A stretch of 37,856 nucleotides of DNA from Chloroflexota bacterium (lineage in GTDB: Bacteria > Chloroflexota > Anaerolineae > Anaerolineales > Anaerolineaceae). Where the stretch lies: contig JAAYCN010000002.1 in the NCBI GenBank assembly GCA_012729755.1, positions 1 to 37,856 on the forward strand, read 5' to 3'. Positions within the stretch are counted from its first letter, which is position 1; each line of letters starts with the position of its first letter. The notes under the pieces were generated by a model. The model had not been told where the DNA came from. It saw nothing but the letters and a program-made list of their open reading frames with translations, and ran no database searches. Shown here in pieces: positions 8,470-16,994 of the stretch. The position numbers and the translations under genes were made by a program.

Positions 8470-9577
8470 GATGATTCCTTTTCTTGACCTGAAGGCGCCA
8501 TACGCGGAACTGAAAGAGCAATTGGACGCAGCGTATCGGCGGGTGATGGAATCGGGCTGGTATATTCTGGGCGAGGAAGTCGAAGCCTTTGAAGCGGAAT
8601 TCGCTGAGTTTTGCGGCGCGCGACACTGCGTGGGGGTGGGGAACGGACTGGAAGCTTTGCAGCTGGCGCTGATGGCGGCGGGTGTCGGCGAGGGTGATGA
8701 GGTGATCGTGCCTTCCAATACCTATATCGCCTCGTGGTTGGCGGTGACTTATGTGGGGGCGAGAGTGGTGCCGGTTGAGCCGCGGATGGATACGTATAAT
8801 CTGGACGCGCAGCGGATCGTGGACGCAGTTACAGCCCGGACGAAGGCAATCATGCCGGTGCATTTATATGGACAGCGCGCAGAAATGGAAAAGATCGCGA
8901 AAATTGCGAGGGAATATCAGCTATGGGTGCTCGAGGACAGCGCGCAGATGCATTTAAGGGGGCAAGCGCCGTTTTGGATGAAAGGGGTGAGATCGGCGGC
9001 CGCTTATAGTTTTTACCCGGGCAAGAATCTGGGGGCATTGGGGGACGCCGGCGCGGTGGTGACGAATGACGACGAGCTGGCCGACCGAGTGAGGGTGTTG
9101 CGTAATTATGGCTCGCGGCGTAAATATGAAAACGAAGTCAGAGGACATAACTCGCGGCTTGACCCTTTGCAGGCGGCTTTTTTGAGGGTGAAGCTGGGAG
9201 TTTTGGAGGAGTGGAACGCTCGCCGGAGCAAAATCGCGGATTATTACCTGTATGAACTGGCGGACGCGGAGGGGTTAGCGCTGCCGAAGGCGGCGGCAGG
9301 CTGCGCGCATGGCTGGCACTTGTTCCCGGTGAGGCACGCGCGGCGTGATGAGCTGAAACGTTGGTTGGATGGACGTCAGATCGGCACGCTGATTCACTAC
9401 CCGATCCCCCCACATCTGTCTGAGGCATACGCGGATCATGGTTTTAAAAGGGGGGACTTTCGGATTGCTGAGGAGATCGCGCAGACGGAAATTAGCCTGC
9501 CGATTGGGCCGCATTTGAGTCTGGAAGAAGCTGGGCGGGTGGCTGAGGCGGTGCGGGATTTCTGCCTGACACGGTAA
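8462..9577 (+). CDS. DegT/DnrJ/EryC1/StrS sugar aminotransferase (FdtB/QdtB-like)
   Basis: A 371-residue PLP-dependent aminotransferase. Seen: [10 protein letters not shown] start, [63 protein letters not shown], and the PLP lysine at about Lys188 in [16 protein letters not shown]; also [25 protein letters not shown] and a [12 protein letters not shown]-terminal block. With the upstream ketoisomerase it should make a 3-amino-3,6-dideoxyhexose nucleotide. The usual EDxAQAHGA turn is altered to [10 protein letters not shown]. No glycosyltransferase or acyltransferase for the product lies in the window. Confidence 0.93.
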   Translation: MAEMIPFLDLKAPYAELKEQLDAAYRRVMESGWYILGEEVEAFEAEFAEFCGARHCVGVGNGLEALQLALMAAGVGEGDEVIVPSNTYIASWLAVTYVGARVVPVEPRMDTYNLDAQRIVDAVTARTKAIMPVHLYGQRAEMEKIAKIAREYQLWVLEDSAQMHLRGQAPFWMKGVRSAAAYSFYPGKNLGALGDAGAVVTNDDELADRVRVLRNYGSRRKYENEVRGHNSRLDPLQAAFLRVKLGVLEEWNARRSKIADYYLYELADAEGLALPKAAAGCAHGWHLFPVRHARRDELKRWLDGRQIGTLIHYPIPPHLSEAYADHGFKRGDFRIAEEIAQTEISLPIGPHLSLEEAGRVAEAVRDFCLTR

Positions 9578-9580
9578 CAT

Positions 9581-11068
9581 ATGAGAAGCTGGCTGGCGGA
9601 ACTGCTTGAGAAGAAGTCATGGGGAGAGTTTGAGCCTCAACGACAAGCTTTGCTGACTTGGGAATATTACCCATTATTTCTGAACGCGGTGAAAGGGTTG
9701 AAACACGAGGTTTTGTTTGTCAGCCATGTGCATGGCATTGGCCACATTGAACGGGTCATGCTGCATGGGGCGATTTTAGCGATGAAGCAGGGATTGAATG
9801 CCGAAGATGTGGGGATAATGATGGACGCTTGCAGCTATCATGATACGGGCAGGATAGATGATTCGGCTGATGGTGAACATGGGGCGAGATCGGCACAGAA
9901 GCTGAAAGAATTGACGGATAGACAGGGAGAGGAACTGGCGATATTGAAGGCGATGGTCACCGCGCACTCACGCTGGGATGGAGACATGGCGAAGATCATC
10001 CATAGCTACAAGGTGAAGGATGTGACGCGCGCGACGTGGCTGGCGAAGACGTTGAAAGACGCGGACGGGTTGGACCGGGTAAGGCTGGATGACCTGGACG
10101 AGCGCTATTTGCGCCTGAGAGAAAGCGTGGGACAAGTTGGATTCGCGAAATGGGCAGTTTCTGAATCGTCGCGATGGCATGAGCATGCAGACCGTCGGGA
10201 AGGATCAGCGCAAGATGGCCATGAATCGCCGAAAGGGTTGGCAGAGGCGGCGGAGGCGTTTAACGCAAAAGGGGTTTGCTTCCCGCTGAAGGGCGGAGAA
10301 GGCCGCGCATGGTGTGTGGGGAATTGTGTTCTGAAACTGATGGGCGGGGGAGAACAGACAAACTGGGTCTGTGAGACGCTGAATGGATTGGCGCAGAACG
10401 AGGTCAGAGTGCCTCGTTATCGGCGAACGAGTCGGGGGGAGTGGACACATGGAGGGTGGGTCTGCTGTGACTGGCTGGATGGAGAAGCGGTTGAAACAGG
10501 CGCGGCGGATGACTGGTTGAGCGTGATGAGCGCTGGGGTCAACTTTCAGAAGGCTTTGGTTGGGGTCGAGAAGCCGCGTTGGCTGGGTAAGTATTACACC
10601 GTTTATACGGTGGCGGATCTGGTGGCATGGGGGAAGAAGACCCGCTGGATCGCGGCATTTGAAAGTCTGTTTGAGACGCTTGAGCCGATAGCGGCGGGGA
10701 CTGAAGATGAACCCTGTCAATTGGTTCATGGGGACTTGAGCGGGAATGTGCTGCTGCACGCGGAGCTCGAGCCGGCAGTGATCGATTTTTCGCCTTATTG
10801 GCGGCCATTCTGGATGGGTCCGGGTACGGTCGTGGCGGACGCGCTTTTATGGCACGGTGCGGATGAAAGGCTGGTTAAGGCCGCAATCGCGACATTTGGC
10901 GGGCAATTGCTGCCGTTTGTCGCTCGGGGATTGATGTTTCGGCTGGCGATATCTAATGAGGTGGCTAAGACCAGGGGACTGGCGCAAAAGCAGATGGCGG
11001 GAGAGGCAGCTGCTTTCGCCCGGGCGATTGGGGCGCTGAAGAAGGTTGACAGACCGCCCGATACATAG
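9581..11068 (+). CDS. HD-domain hydrolase fused to aminoglycoside-phosphotransferase-like kinase
   Basis: A 495-residue two-domain protein. N-domain (about 1-200): HD phosphohydrolase pattern with SHVHGIGHIERV (His49/51/55), SYHDTGR (His87-Asp88), AHSRWDGD and DADGLDRVR as the distal Asp. C-domain (about 230-490): a kinase of the APH/choline-kinase fold with CFPLKGGEGRAWCVG (nucleotide loop), VLKLMGG, the Brenner-type loop VHGDLSGNVL (His383, Asp385) and AVIDFSPYWRP (metal-binding Asp402), then VVADALLWHGA. From memory the HGDLxGNVL...IDxSPYWRP...VADAL pattern is characteristic of an uncharacterised actinobacterial family (TIGR02569-like). It follows the aminotransferase by 3 nt, so it shares its operon. 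Its substrate is unknown; it is not evidence of antibiotic resistance. Confidence 0.82.
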   Translation: MRSWLAELLEKKSWGEFEPQRQALLTWEYYPLFLNAVKGLKHEVLFVSHVHGIGHIERVMLHGAILAMKQGLNAEDVGIMMDACSYHDTGRIDDSADGEHGARSAQKLKELTDRQGEELAILKAMVTAHSRWDGDMAKIIHSYKVKDVTRATWLAKTLKDADGLDRVRLDDLDERYLRLRESVGQVGFAKWAVSESSRWHEHADRREGSAQDGHESPKGLAEAAEAFNAKGVCFPLKGGEGRAWCVGNCVLKLMGGGEQTNWVCETLNGLAQNEVRVPRYRRTSRGEWTHGGWVCCDWLDGEAVETGAADDWLSVMSAGVNFQKALVGVEKPRWLGKYYTVYTVADLVAWGKKTRWIAAFESLFETLEPIAAGTEDEPCQLVHGDLSGNVLLHAELEPAVIDFSPYWRPFWMGPGTVVADALLWHGADERLVKAAIATFGGQLLPFVARGLMFRLAISNEVAKTRGLAQKQMAGEAAAFARAIGALKKVDRPPDT

Positions 11069-11119
11069 TGAAACTCCAGGGTTTGATGAGCTCTTGTTGA
11101 CTTATTAATAGTGACAGAT

Positions 11120-11145
11120 CAGCCCTCCCTGATCAGGGAAGGCTG
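11120..11145. terminator. Palindrome between convergent genes
   Basis: CAGCC-c-TCCCTGATCAGGGA-a-GGCTG is a 26-bp dyad with one mismatch, midway in the 125-bp gap between two convergent genes. It may end transcription in both directions, though the plus side has only a short CTCTTTTATT downstream. It could instead be an operator or repeat. Confidence 0.45.
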
Positions 11146-11193
11146 GAGTGGTGGTGTGCTCTTTTATTCTGGGAGCGGCTCGGTGGGAGGCTG

Positions 11194-12999
11194 TTAAAGC
11201 TTCTGGTAGCGGTCGACGAGAAGGGAGGTCTCGTTGAGCGAGGACGCCCAGAAATCCTTAGAGCGCAGGTCGATGCCAAAACGGGCGGCCAGGTCGGCGG
11301 CGGGGGCTTCGCCAGTGCTGGCTAAGAGCTGTTTGTAATCGTTGACAAAGGCGCTGCCACGCTGTTGATAGATGGCGTAGAGGCCGGTCCCGAAGAGCAA
11401 GCCGAAAGTGTAGGGGTAGTTGTAGAAAGATAGCCCGGGACTGTAATAGTGGGGTTTCCAGGTCCAGGCGTATTTGTTGAGCACCTCAGGGTCGAGGCCA
11501 TCGCCGTAGGAGTCGCGTTGCGCTTGGAGCATGATCTCGCTGATCTCATCCGCTGAAAGAGTGGATTTGTCGCGGCGGGCGAAGACTTCTCTCTCAAAAT
11601 AAAAACGTGAAAGAATATCAACCACTACCTGGGCGTCACCGCTGATCTTGGTTTCGAGCAGTGACAGCTCTTCTTCGCGATTTGAAACGCCTTTGAGAAG
11701 CGCGTGGAACATGATGGTCTCGTTCATGATTGAGGCGGTTTCGGCGAGGGTCATGGGGGTGAAGGACTGCATGGGGGTTTTATTGGCCTGGAAGGCGCAA
11801 TAGTTGTGGAAGCCATGCCCCAGCTCGTGGGCGAGGGTCATCACCTGGTCGAGTGAACCATCAAAATTGCAGAGCACGCGGCTTTCTTTGTGGGCGTCGA
11901 TGCCCATGCAGTAGGCGCCGCCGCGTTTGCCTGGACGCTGTTCGGCATCAATCCAGTGTTTTTCGAAGGCGGTTTGCGCAAAATTGGCGAGTTCGGGCGA
12001 AAAATCGGCGAGATTGGCAAGGATCTGATCACGCGCTTCATCGAAGGTGAAGGTGGTGTCGGTCTTGCCAAGCGGGGCGAAAAGGCTCCACCAGGGCAGT
12101 TTTTCGTGACCGAGGAAACGGGCTTTGGTCTGGAAGTAGCGCCGGAACATAGGCAGGGCGTCCTGAATGGCGGCAAGCATGGCATTGAGAGTTTCACGGT
12201 CGATGCGGGCAAACTCAAGCGAGCTGTGCAGGCTGTCTTTGCGGCCGCGCTTTTTGTTGAGGGTGTTCGCCTCGCCTTTGACTCCATTAAGACAAGCGGC
12301 CAGAGGCTCTTTCATGTCTTCCCAGGTGGCCATTTCGAGTTTGTAAGCGCGTTCGCGGACGTCGGGGTCGGGGTGGGAACGCAGGTTGATCAGGGCGGGC
12401 ATGGGCAGGGTTTGAAGCTGACCGTCGAGCTTGAACTCAACCGTTTTCTGAGAGGTTAAAGTGCCTTGCAGGTTGCCCCAGGCATCGCCGCCCGAGAGGG
12501 TGAGCTCGTTGGCGAGGATCTCTTCGGGCTCGGACATCATGTATCGGCTGCGAGTCGCCTGTTCGAGAAGGAAAAATTTGTGTTCTTTGGCGGAACCTTC
12601 GAATTCGAGCGCGGCGGGAAGTTGTTTGCTGATCGACCCAAGCCACTTGCGCACACGGACATTGAGGTTTTCGAGCGGCAGCTGATCGATCTGAACCTTC
12701 GACATAAGCTGTTCGGCGGCTTTATCGAATGAGTTGGTAGTGACGAGCCCATAGAGATAGGAGCCAATCGTGGAGGCGACGAGGTAGATGGCGTTTTGAC
12801 GATCGACAAAATGGCTGAGTCGTTCAGCCAAGTCAGCGGGAGGCACTTGGGCAGAGGCCAGCGGCAGCAATTCACGGTTGAAGTAGTCGGAAAGCTCAGC
12901 GATGTCGACTTTGAACTTGTCGAGATCGGCTTGAAGATTTGGATCGGAGAGGTCTTTGTATATGTTGGTCAGATCCCAGCGGGGAGGGATGGAAGTCAT
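11194..12999 (-). CDS. pepF: M3 family oligoendopeptidase
   Basis: A 601-residue zinc oligoendopeptidase (M3B, PepF-like) that cleaves short peptides in the cytoplasm. Seen: N-terminal PPRWDLTNIYKDLSDPNL, the HEXXH zinc site LAHELGHGFHNY with His391, the third ligand region MTLAETASIMNE, and the C-terminal Y-rich substrate block WKPHYYSPGLSFYNYPYTFG. Length is normal. The open frame extends to 13122, but ATG 12999 is chosen because AAAGGAG sits 7 nt upstream and the family begins here. A TATAAT (minus strand, 13030-13025) lies upstream and would start the transcript near 13018. Confidence 0.95.
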   Translation of the reverse strand: MTSIPPRWDLTNIYKDLSDPNLQADLDKFKVDIAELSDYFNRELLPLASAQVPPADLAERLSHFVDRQNAIYLVASTIGSYLYGLVTTNSFDKAAEQLMSKVQIDQLPLENLNVRVRKWLGSISKQLPAALEFEGSAKEHKFFLLEQATRSRYMMSEPEEILANELTLSGGDAWGNLQGTLTSQKTVEFKLDGQLQTLPMPALINLRSHPDPDVRERAYKLEMATWEDMKEPLAACLNGVKGEANTLNKKRGRKDSLHSSLEFARIDRETLNAMLAAIQDALPMFRRYFQTKARFLGHEKLPWWSLFAPLGKTDTTFTFDEARDQILANLADFSPELANFAQTAFEKHWIDAEQRPGKRGGAYCMGIDAHKESRVLCNFDGSLDQVMTLAHELGHGFHNYCAFQANKTPMQSFTPMTLAETASIMNETIMFHALLKGVSNREEELSLLETKISGDAQVVVDILSRFYFEREVFARRDKSTLSADEISEIMLQAQRDSYGDGLDPEVLNKYAWTWKPHYYSPGLSFYNYPYTFGLLFGTGLYAIYQQRGSAFVNDYKQLLASTGEAPAADLAARFGIDLRSKDFWASSLNETSLLVDRYQKL

Positions 13000-13354
13000 G
13001 TCAGCTCCTTTCAGATAATGGAGGATTATACCAATCTGATGACCAAATACAGCCTTGTTGGCAGACAGCGCAGGGCAATTGCATCTTATTTTCAGCAAGG
13101 TCTCCAATGTGGCGAATTTCAAAAGATGTTTTGCGCTTCATGGAAATCGGCGCTGTGGGGTGGCGATGGGTCGCGGCGGCGGATATTGACAAGTGATGAG
13201 GAGTTCAGCAGACACTATGGAACACTGCTTCAGTCTCGCTTTGCCGCCAGCCTGCCTTTTTATTTCGTCTGTTTCACCCGACCAACATGATACTGATTTA
13301 CGCCCGCAGGGTGGGTGAGTGGAACTGAAAAATCGAACAAGGATTGCGGCTAAA
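13000..13354. other. Intergenic region, no gene seen
   Basis: About 350 bp between the oligoendopeptidase start and the terminator of the YugP-like gene. It carries the oligoendopeptidase promoter (TATAAT, 13030-13025 minus). Overlapping open frames in this stretch on both strands lack Shine-Dalgarno sites and family-like sequence. Confidence 0.5.
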
Positions 13355-13380
13355 AAGCCCCACCAGATTGGATGGGGCTT
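13351..13380 (-). terminator. Rho-independent terminator of the YugP-like gene
   Basis: On the minus strand AAGCCCCA (from 13380) and TGGGGCTT pair as an 8-bp stem with a 10-nt loop, followed by a T-run (TTTTTA, ending at 13351). It lies 24 nt after the stop of the minus-strand membrane protease gene and probably ends the operon that begins with the DnaJ-like gene. Confidence 0.85.
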
Positions 13381-13403
13381 AAGCCGTTGGTCAGTTGATC
13401 TTT

Positions 13404-14096
13404 TTAGTAGCGGCGACGGCCACTGGCACGACCGGCCATGGACATGTAATAGAAAAGCTGCAGGAGCGAAGTGACAAGACCGGCGACATACGTCCAGGCG
13501 GCGGCGGTGAGAACCTGATCGACCCCACGCTTTTCTTCATCGGTGCGCACCAAGCCTTGTTCAGCGAGCATCACCCGGGCGCGTTTGGAGGCGTCGAGCT
13601 CTACCGGGACGGTGATGAGAGAGAAGATGGTGGTTGATGAGAAGAGGATGATGCCGGTATTGAACAGCGTCATCATCTGCAGGGCAAGTCCGGCCATGAC
13701 GAGGATGATGCCGAGGTTTGAGCCGAGACCGACCAGCGGCACAATGGCGCTGCGCAGGCGCATGGGGCCATAACTTTCTTTGTCCTGAAGGGCATGGCCC
13801 AATTCGTGAGCGGTAATAGCCATGGCCGCTACCGAAGGGGTGTTGGCAACGCCCTGGGAGAGAGCAAGGGTATCTTTGCGTGGATCGTAGTGATCAGTCA
13901 GTTCGCCCTGTACGCTGGTGAGGGTGACATTCTCAAGACCGACACGTGGTTTGAGATGGATGGCGGTGTCGAGGCCGGTTACATTGTTGGAGTTGCGTAC
14001 CTGGCCCCACTTGCTGTAAGCGCTTTTTACTTTGGCTTGAGCCCAGAGGGAAAGTAAAAGACCCGGAATCATAAAAATGAGATATGAGAGATTCAT
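13404..14096 (-). CDS. YugP-like zinc membrane protease (Zn_peptidase_2)
   Basis: A 230-residue membrane-bound metallopeptidase. Seen: N-terminal membrane segment LSYLIFMIPGLLLSLWAQ, the family block VKSAYSKWGQVRNSNNVTG, the zinc site MAITAHELGHALQD near residue 97, and three further hydrophobic segments (SAIVPLVGLGSNLGIILVMAG, FNTGIILFSSTTIFSLITV and AAWTYVAGLVTSLLQLFYY, each shortened here to its core). The C-terminus is Gly/Arg-rich. ATG 14096 is preferred to 14102 because AGAAGGA then stands 6-7 nt upstream. The role of the family is unknown; membrane protein quality control is plausible given the adjacent S41 protease. Confidence 0.9.
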   Translation of the reverse strand: MNLSYLIFMIPGLLLSLWAQAKVKSAYSKWGQVRNSNNVTGLDTAIHLKPRVGLENVTLTSVQGELTDHYDPRKDTLALSQGVANTPSVAAMAITAHELGHALQDKESYGPMRLRSAIVPLVGLGSNLGIILVMAGLALQMMTLFNTGIILFSSTTIFSLITVPVELDASKRARVMLAEQGLVRTDEEKRGVDQVLTAAAWTYVAGLVTSLLQLFYYMSMAGRASGRRRY

Positions 14097-14147
14097 GCCC
14101 ATTCCTTCTTCAAATATATATGTTCGTGTATAAATTCTACCATTTCG

Positions 14148-15662
14148 CTATGGCTGCGCTAAAAGTTGTAAAGCCCGGTCGAGCTGTGGATCACGTTCTG
14201 CTTTATAGTCGTCTTCTGTCATTTCAACGATGACATCGGGCGTGAGACCTTTTTCGTTGATTTGAGAGCGATTGGGGGTCAGCCAACGGGCGATGGTGAT
14301 GCGCACGCCGCTTTCTTCGCTGTTCAGGGGGATCCAGTTCTGAACAGAGCCTTTGCCGTAGGTAGTCGCGCCAAGCAGTTTGGCTCGTCCGGTATCCTGA
14401 ATAGCGCCGGCGACAATTTCGGAGGCAGAGGCGCTCCCCTCGTTGACAAGGACAGTCATGGGGATGTCTGTGGCGCGACCGCCCTTGATGGCTTTATAGG
14501 TCTCAGCGCGGCCATCTCCATACTCTTCGTACATGATAATGCCATTGGGGATAAACTCAGACGCGACTTCAATAGCCGTATTAAGCAAGCCGCCGCCATC
14601 ATCCCTTAAGTCAAAGACGAGGGCGACCATGCCCTGCGACTTGAGGTCGTCGAGGGCATGGCGAAGCTGGGATGTGGAGTTTTCGTTGAAAGTGCGCAAG
14701 GCAATATAACCAATTTTGTTGGGCTTCATCTCATATTCGACTACTGGAACGGTAATTTTGGCGCGCACGATATTAAACTCAAGGATGTCTTCACCACGTT
14801 TGATGGTCAGTTTGACCGCTTCACCAGCTGGGCCGAGAATATCCTGGAGGACGATATCGCCGGGAACTCCGGTTACGTCTTTGTCATTTACTGCGATGAC
14901 AATATCTTTGGCGCGTAAGCCAACAGCCTCAGCGGGGGAACCTTTCATCGGCGAAACGATCTGGATGTATTCGCCGGTTGTGTCAACCCACGCGCCTATG
15001 CCGGTATATTCGCCGACCATTTCGTCGTTCGCCTGCTTCCAGAGGGCGGGATCCATATAGGAAGTGTGCTTGTCGCCCGTGGCGGCTAACATGCCGTCAA
15101 GGGAGGCGCGCATGAGGGTAACATCGTCGACTTGTGTGCCCTGCTCGTGCACCTCAGCCCAAACCTTCCAGAATGGGTCAAACAGATTGGCGCCGGGGGC
15201 ACGGGTAGGAACCGGCAGAACAGGCGTCGGCGTGGGCATGGGGATCTTCTTGCCGGGCGTCAGGGTGGGCAATGGGACGGGAAAGGCAGCGGTCTTGAGG
15301 TTTTGCAGGGCGCCGAACATCAGCGCCTGATCGTCGAGCGGTTGATCGACGAAGTTTTCGTGAAGGAGCTCCCAGGCTTCCCAGAAGGGGGCGAAGGTGT
15401 CTTTTAACTCCGCCGGCATCCCAGCTTTGGGATCTTTGCTGCCGTTGACAGGCGCTTCGGTGGGGTTAAGAGGGACAGTTTGTGAGGGAGTGGAAAGCCT
15501 CTCAATTTGCTCCTGAATTTGGGTGGTGATGGCGCTGAATTCCGCGCGATTAGCCCAGATGGCGACACCAACGCACAAGCAGGCGGCAAGGATCGCGAGC
15601 AAGAAGACAATTAAACAAGTGATGACGAAGGGGGCGACGCTGCGCCGGGATGAAAAGCTCAT
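14148..15662 (-). CDS. S41 family C-terminal processing protease
   Basis: A 504-residue CtpA/Prc-type serine protease, anchored by an N-terminal membrane segment (APFVITCLIVFLLAILAAC, residues 11-29). Seen: Pro-rich linkers (about 55-75 and 140-165), a PDZ domain (about 215-290, IVSPMKGSPAEAVGLRAKDIVIAVND), and the S41 core with DLRDDGGGLLNTA, the catalytic-Ser block NEGSASASEIVAGAIQDTGRA and Lys in TTYGKGSVQN. Two copies of a similar FDPFWKVWAEVHE / FAPFWEAWELLHE segment precede the PDZ domain, an internal duplication. Such proteases trim or degrade extracytoplasmic proteins. A GGAAG lies 6 nt before ATG. Confidence 0.93.
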   Translation of the reverse strand: MSFSSRRSVAPFVITCLIVFLLAILAACLCVGVAIWANRAEFSAITTQIQEQIERLSTPSQTVPLNPTEAPVNGSKDPKAGMPAELKDTFAPFWEAWELLHENFVDQPLDDQALMFGALQNLKTAAFPVPLPTLTPGKKIPMPTPTPVLPVPTRAPGANLFDPFWKVWAEVHEQGTQVDDVTLMRASLDGMLAATGDKHTSYMDPALWKQANDEMVGEYTGIGAWVDTTGEYIQIVSPMKGSPAEAVGLRAKDIVIAVNDKDVTGVPGDIVLQDILGPAGEAVKLTIKRGEDILEFNIVRAKITVPVVEYEMKPNKIGYIALRTFNENSTSQLRHALDDLKSQGMVALVFDLRDDGGGLLNTAIEVASEFIPNGIIMYEEYGDGRAETYKAIKGGRATDIPMTVLVNEGSASASEIVAGAIQDTGRAKLLGATTYGKGSVQNWIPLNSEESGVRITIARWLTPNRSQINEKGLTPDVIVEMTEDDYKAERDPQLDRALQLLAQP

Positions 15663-15746
15663 AGGTTACTTCCAATCATTTCTTAGAAACATCCAGTAAG
15701 AATATCATAAAATTCAATGGCTTAAAATCAGTCAAAGGTAAAGGGG

Positions 15747-16385
15747 TCAAACGAAAAGATGCTGAATGTCGGCAAGGCGCGGGACAGTGGGGTGGAGCGG
15801 GCTGGGCTCAGCGCCAACGAGGATGGTGCGTAAGCCGAGGCTGGCCGCAGCATCGAGGTTGGGGACGCGATCGTCGATGAAAACAGTTCTGGCTGGGTCG
15901 GGGTTGCCGCAGAGCCGCAGAGCGATCTGGAAAGCTTCGGGATAAGGCTTGCACCACGGCGCGGTGGCATTGATATCAATGATGCCGGTGAAGATATCTC
16001 TCAACGCCATCTGTGAAAGCACATTTTCGGCATGGGTGAGGTTGGCATTGGTAAAAATCCACTTTTCCTGCGGCAAGCGCAAGAGCGCGTCGCGCAGTTG
16101 GATATCGGATTTGAGAAGATCTCCATAAGAGACGCTGTGAACGTATTCGTTGTAGTGATCCATGGAGATGCCGTGCTCGATCTGAAGGCCGCGCAGAGTG
16201 GTGCCATAAGTGGTAAAGAGGTGTTCGCGAATCGAAACGACATCGGCTTCAGGGATGCCGACGAACTCAATCATGTAGCGATTGATGCGCTCACCGATGA
16301 TGTTCCAAATGGGGACTTCGGGCGGGTAGACTGTGTCGTCAAGGTCGATGAGAAGGTGGGTAAATCCGGCTGAAAGAAAGGTCAT
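15747..16385 (-). CDS. HAD hydrolase, pyrimidine 5'-nucleotidase type
   Basis: A 212-residue HAD-superfamily phosphatase. Seen: motif I LLIDLDDTVYPP, a helical cap with LRGLQIEHGI, motif II IFTNANLTHAENVL, motif III Lys in WCKPYPEAFQIAL, and motif IV TVFIDDRVPNLDAAASLGL. The DLDDTxY and TNxxxxHAxxVL signatures match the SDT1/PyrE-associated pyrimidine 5'-nucleotidase group, which dephosphorylates UMP/CMP-like nucleotides. The ATG overlaps the stop of the LOG gene by 4 nt. A nucleotide-salvage pair with LOG is plausible because LOG releases the base from a nucleotide. Confidence 0.9.
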   Translation of the reverse strand: MTFLSAGFTHLLIDLDDTVYPPEVPIWNIIGERINRYMIEFVGIPEADVVSIREHLFTTYGTTLRGLQIEHGISMDHYNEYVHSVSYGDLLKSDIQLRDALLRLPQEKWIFTNANLTHAENVLSQMALRDIFTGIIDINATAPWCKPYPEAFQIALRLCGNPDPARTVFIDDRVPNLDAAASLGLRTILVGAEPSPLHPTVPRLADIQHLFV

Positions 16386-16969
16386 TTGCGCTCCACCCAG
16401 TGGCTGAGATCAGCAGGGGCGTGATAATCATCCAGTTTAGCGAGCAGTTCGGCGGGGTCGGAGGAAGCCATGTAAAGCGCGCGATGGCTGGCGTAGATGA
16501 AATGGTCAGCGATCGCCCGATCAAGCATGGTCAACATGGGATCATAATAACCATTGGTGTTCAAAAAACCAACGCCGTTATGATGCATGCGCAGCTGCGC
16601 CCAGGTAAGCGCCTCACAGACTTCATAGAATGTTCCGAAACCGCCGGGGAGGGCGATGTAGGCTTGGCCAAGTTCCAACATGCGCTTTTGGCGGGATTGA
16701 ATGTCGCGAAAGGTCTCGAGTTCGGTGAGCCCGGAATGCGCCAGATTGGGCTTGTTGAGGTCATCGTTGATGACGCCAATCACCTCGCCGCCGTGTTCGA
16801 GCGCGCCATCGGCAACAGCGCCCATCAGACCGGTCTTGCCAGCGCCATAAACCAGCACGCGACCCTGTTCGGCGAGCAGTTGGCCGAGACGGTAGGCGGC
16901 TTCGAGGTATACCGGCGCAAGATGATCGGCGGAACCGGCAAAAACAGTGATAAAGTGGCGTTTGGTCAT
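16382..16969 (-). CDS. LOG family nucleotide phosphoribohydrolase
   Basis: A 195-residue LOG-family protein. The family cleaves N6-substituted adenosine monophosphates, or AMP and related nucleotides, to base and ribose 5-phosphate. Seen: ITVFAGSADHLAPVYLEAAYRLG start, VYGAGKTGLMGAVADGALEHGGEVIGV, and the hallmark PGGFGTFYEVCEALTWAQL (canonical PGGxGTxxE) near residue 106. It sits in the DnaJ-LOG-HAD-S41-YugP series on the minus strand, 25 nt after the dnaJ-like stop. True cytokinin production is not implied. Confidence 0.93.
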   Translation of the reverse strand: MTKRHFITVFAGSADHLAPVYLEAAYRLGQLLAEQGRVLVYGAGKTGLMGAVADGALEHGGEVIGVINDDLNKPNLAHSGLTELETFRDIQSRQKRMLELGQAYIALPGGFGTFYEVCEALTWAQLRMHHNGVGFLNTNGYYDPMLTMLDRAIADHFIYASHRALYMASSDPAELLAKLDDYHAPADLSHWVERK

Positions 16970-16994
16970 GTGGTCTCTGTCTCCATGAAGGATT

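Noticed and set aside
8264-8863. Minus-strand 199- and 261-codon frames opposite the sugar genes
   Set aside because: They are shadows of strongly recognised genes on the plus strand.
9581-11068. Aminoglycoside resistance gene
   Set aside because: Only the kinase fold is shared with APH enzymes; the signature and HD fusion point to a different, uncharacterised family.
12796-13290. Plus-strand 164-codon frame opposite the oligoendopeptidase start
   Set aside because: It is antisense to the 5' end of pepF and crosses its promoter; no family resemblance.
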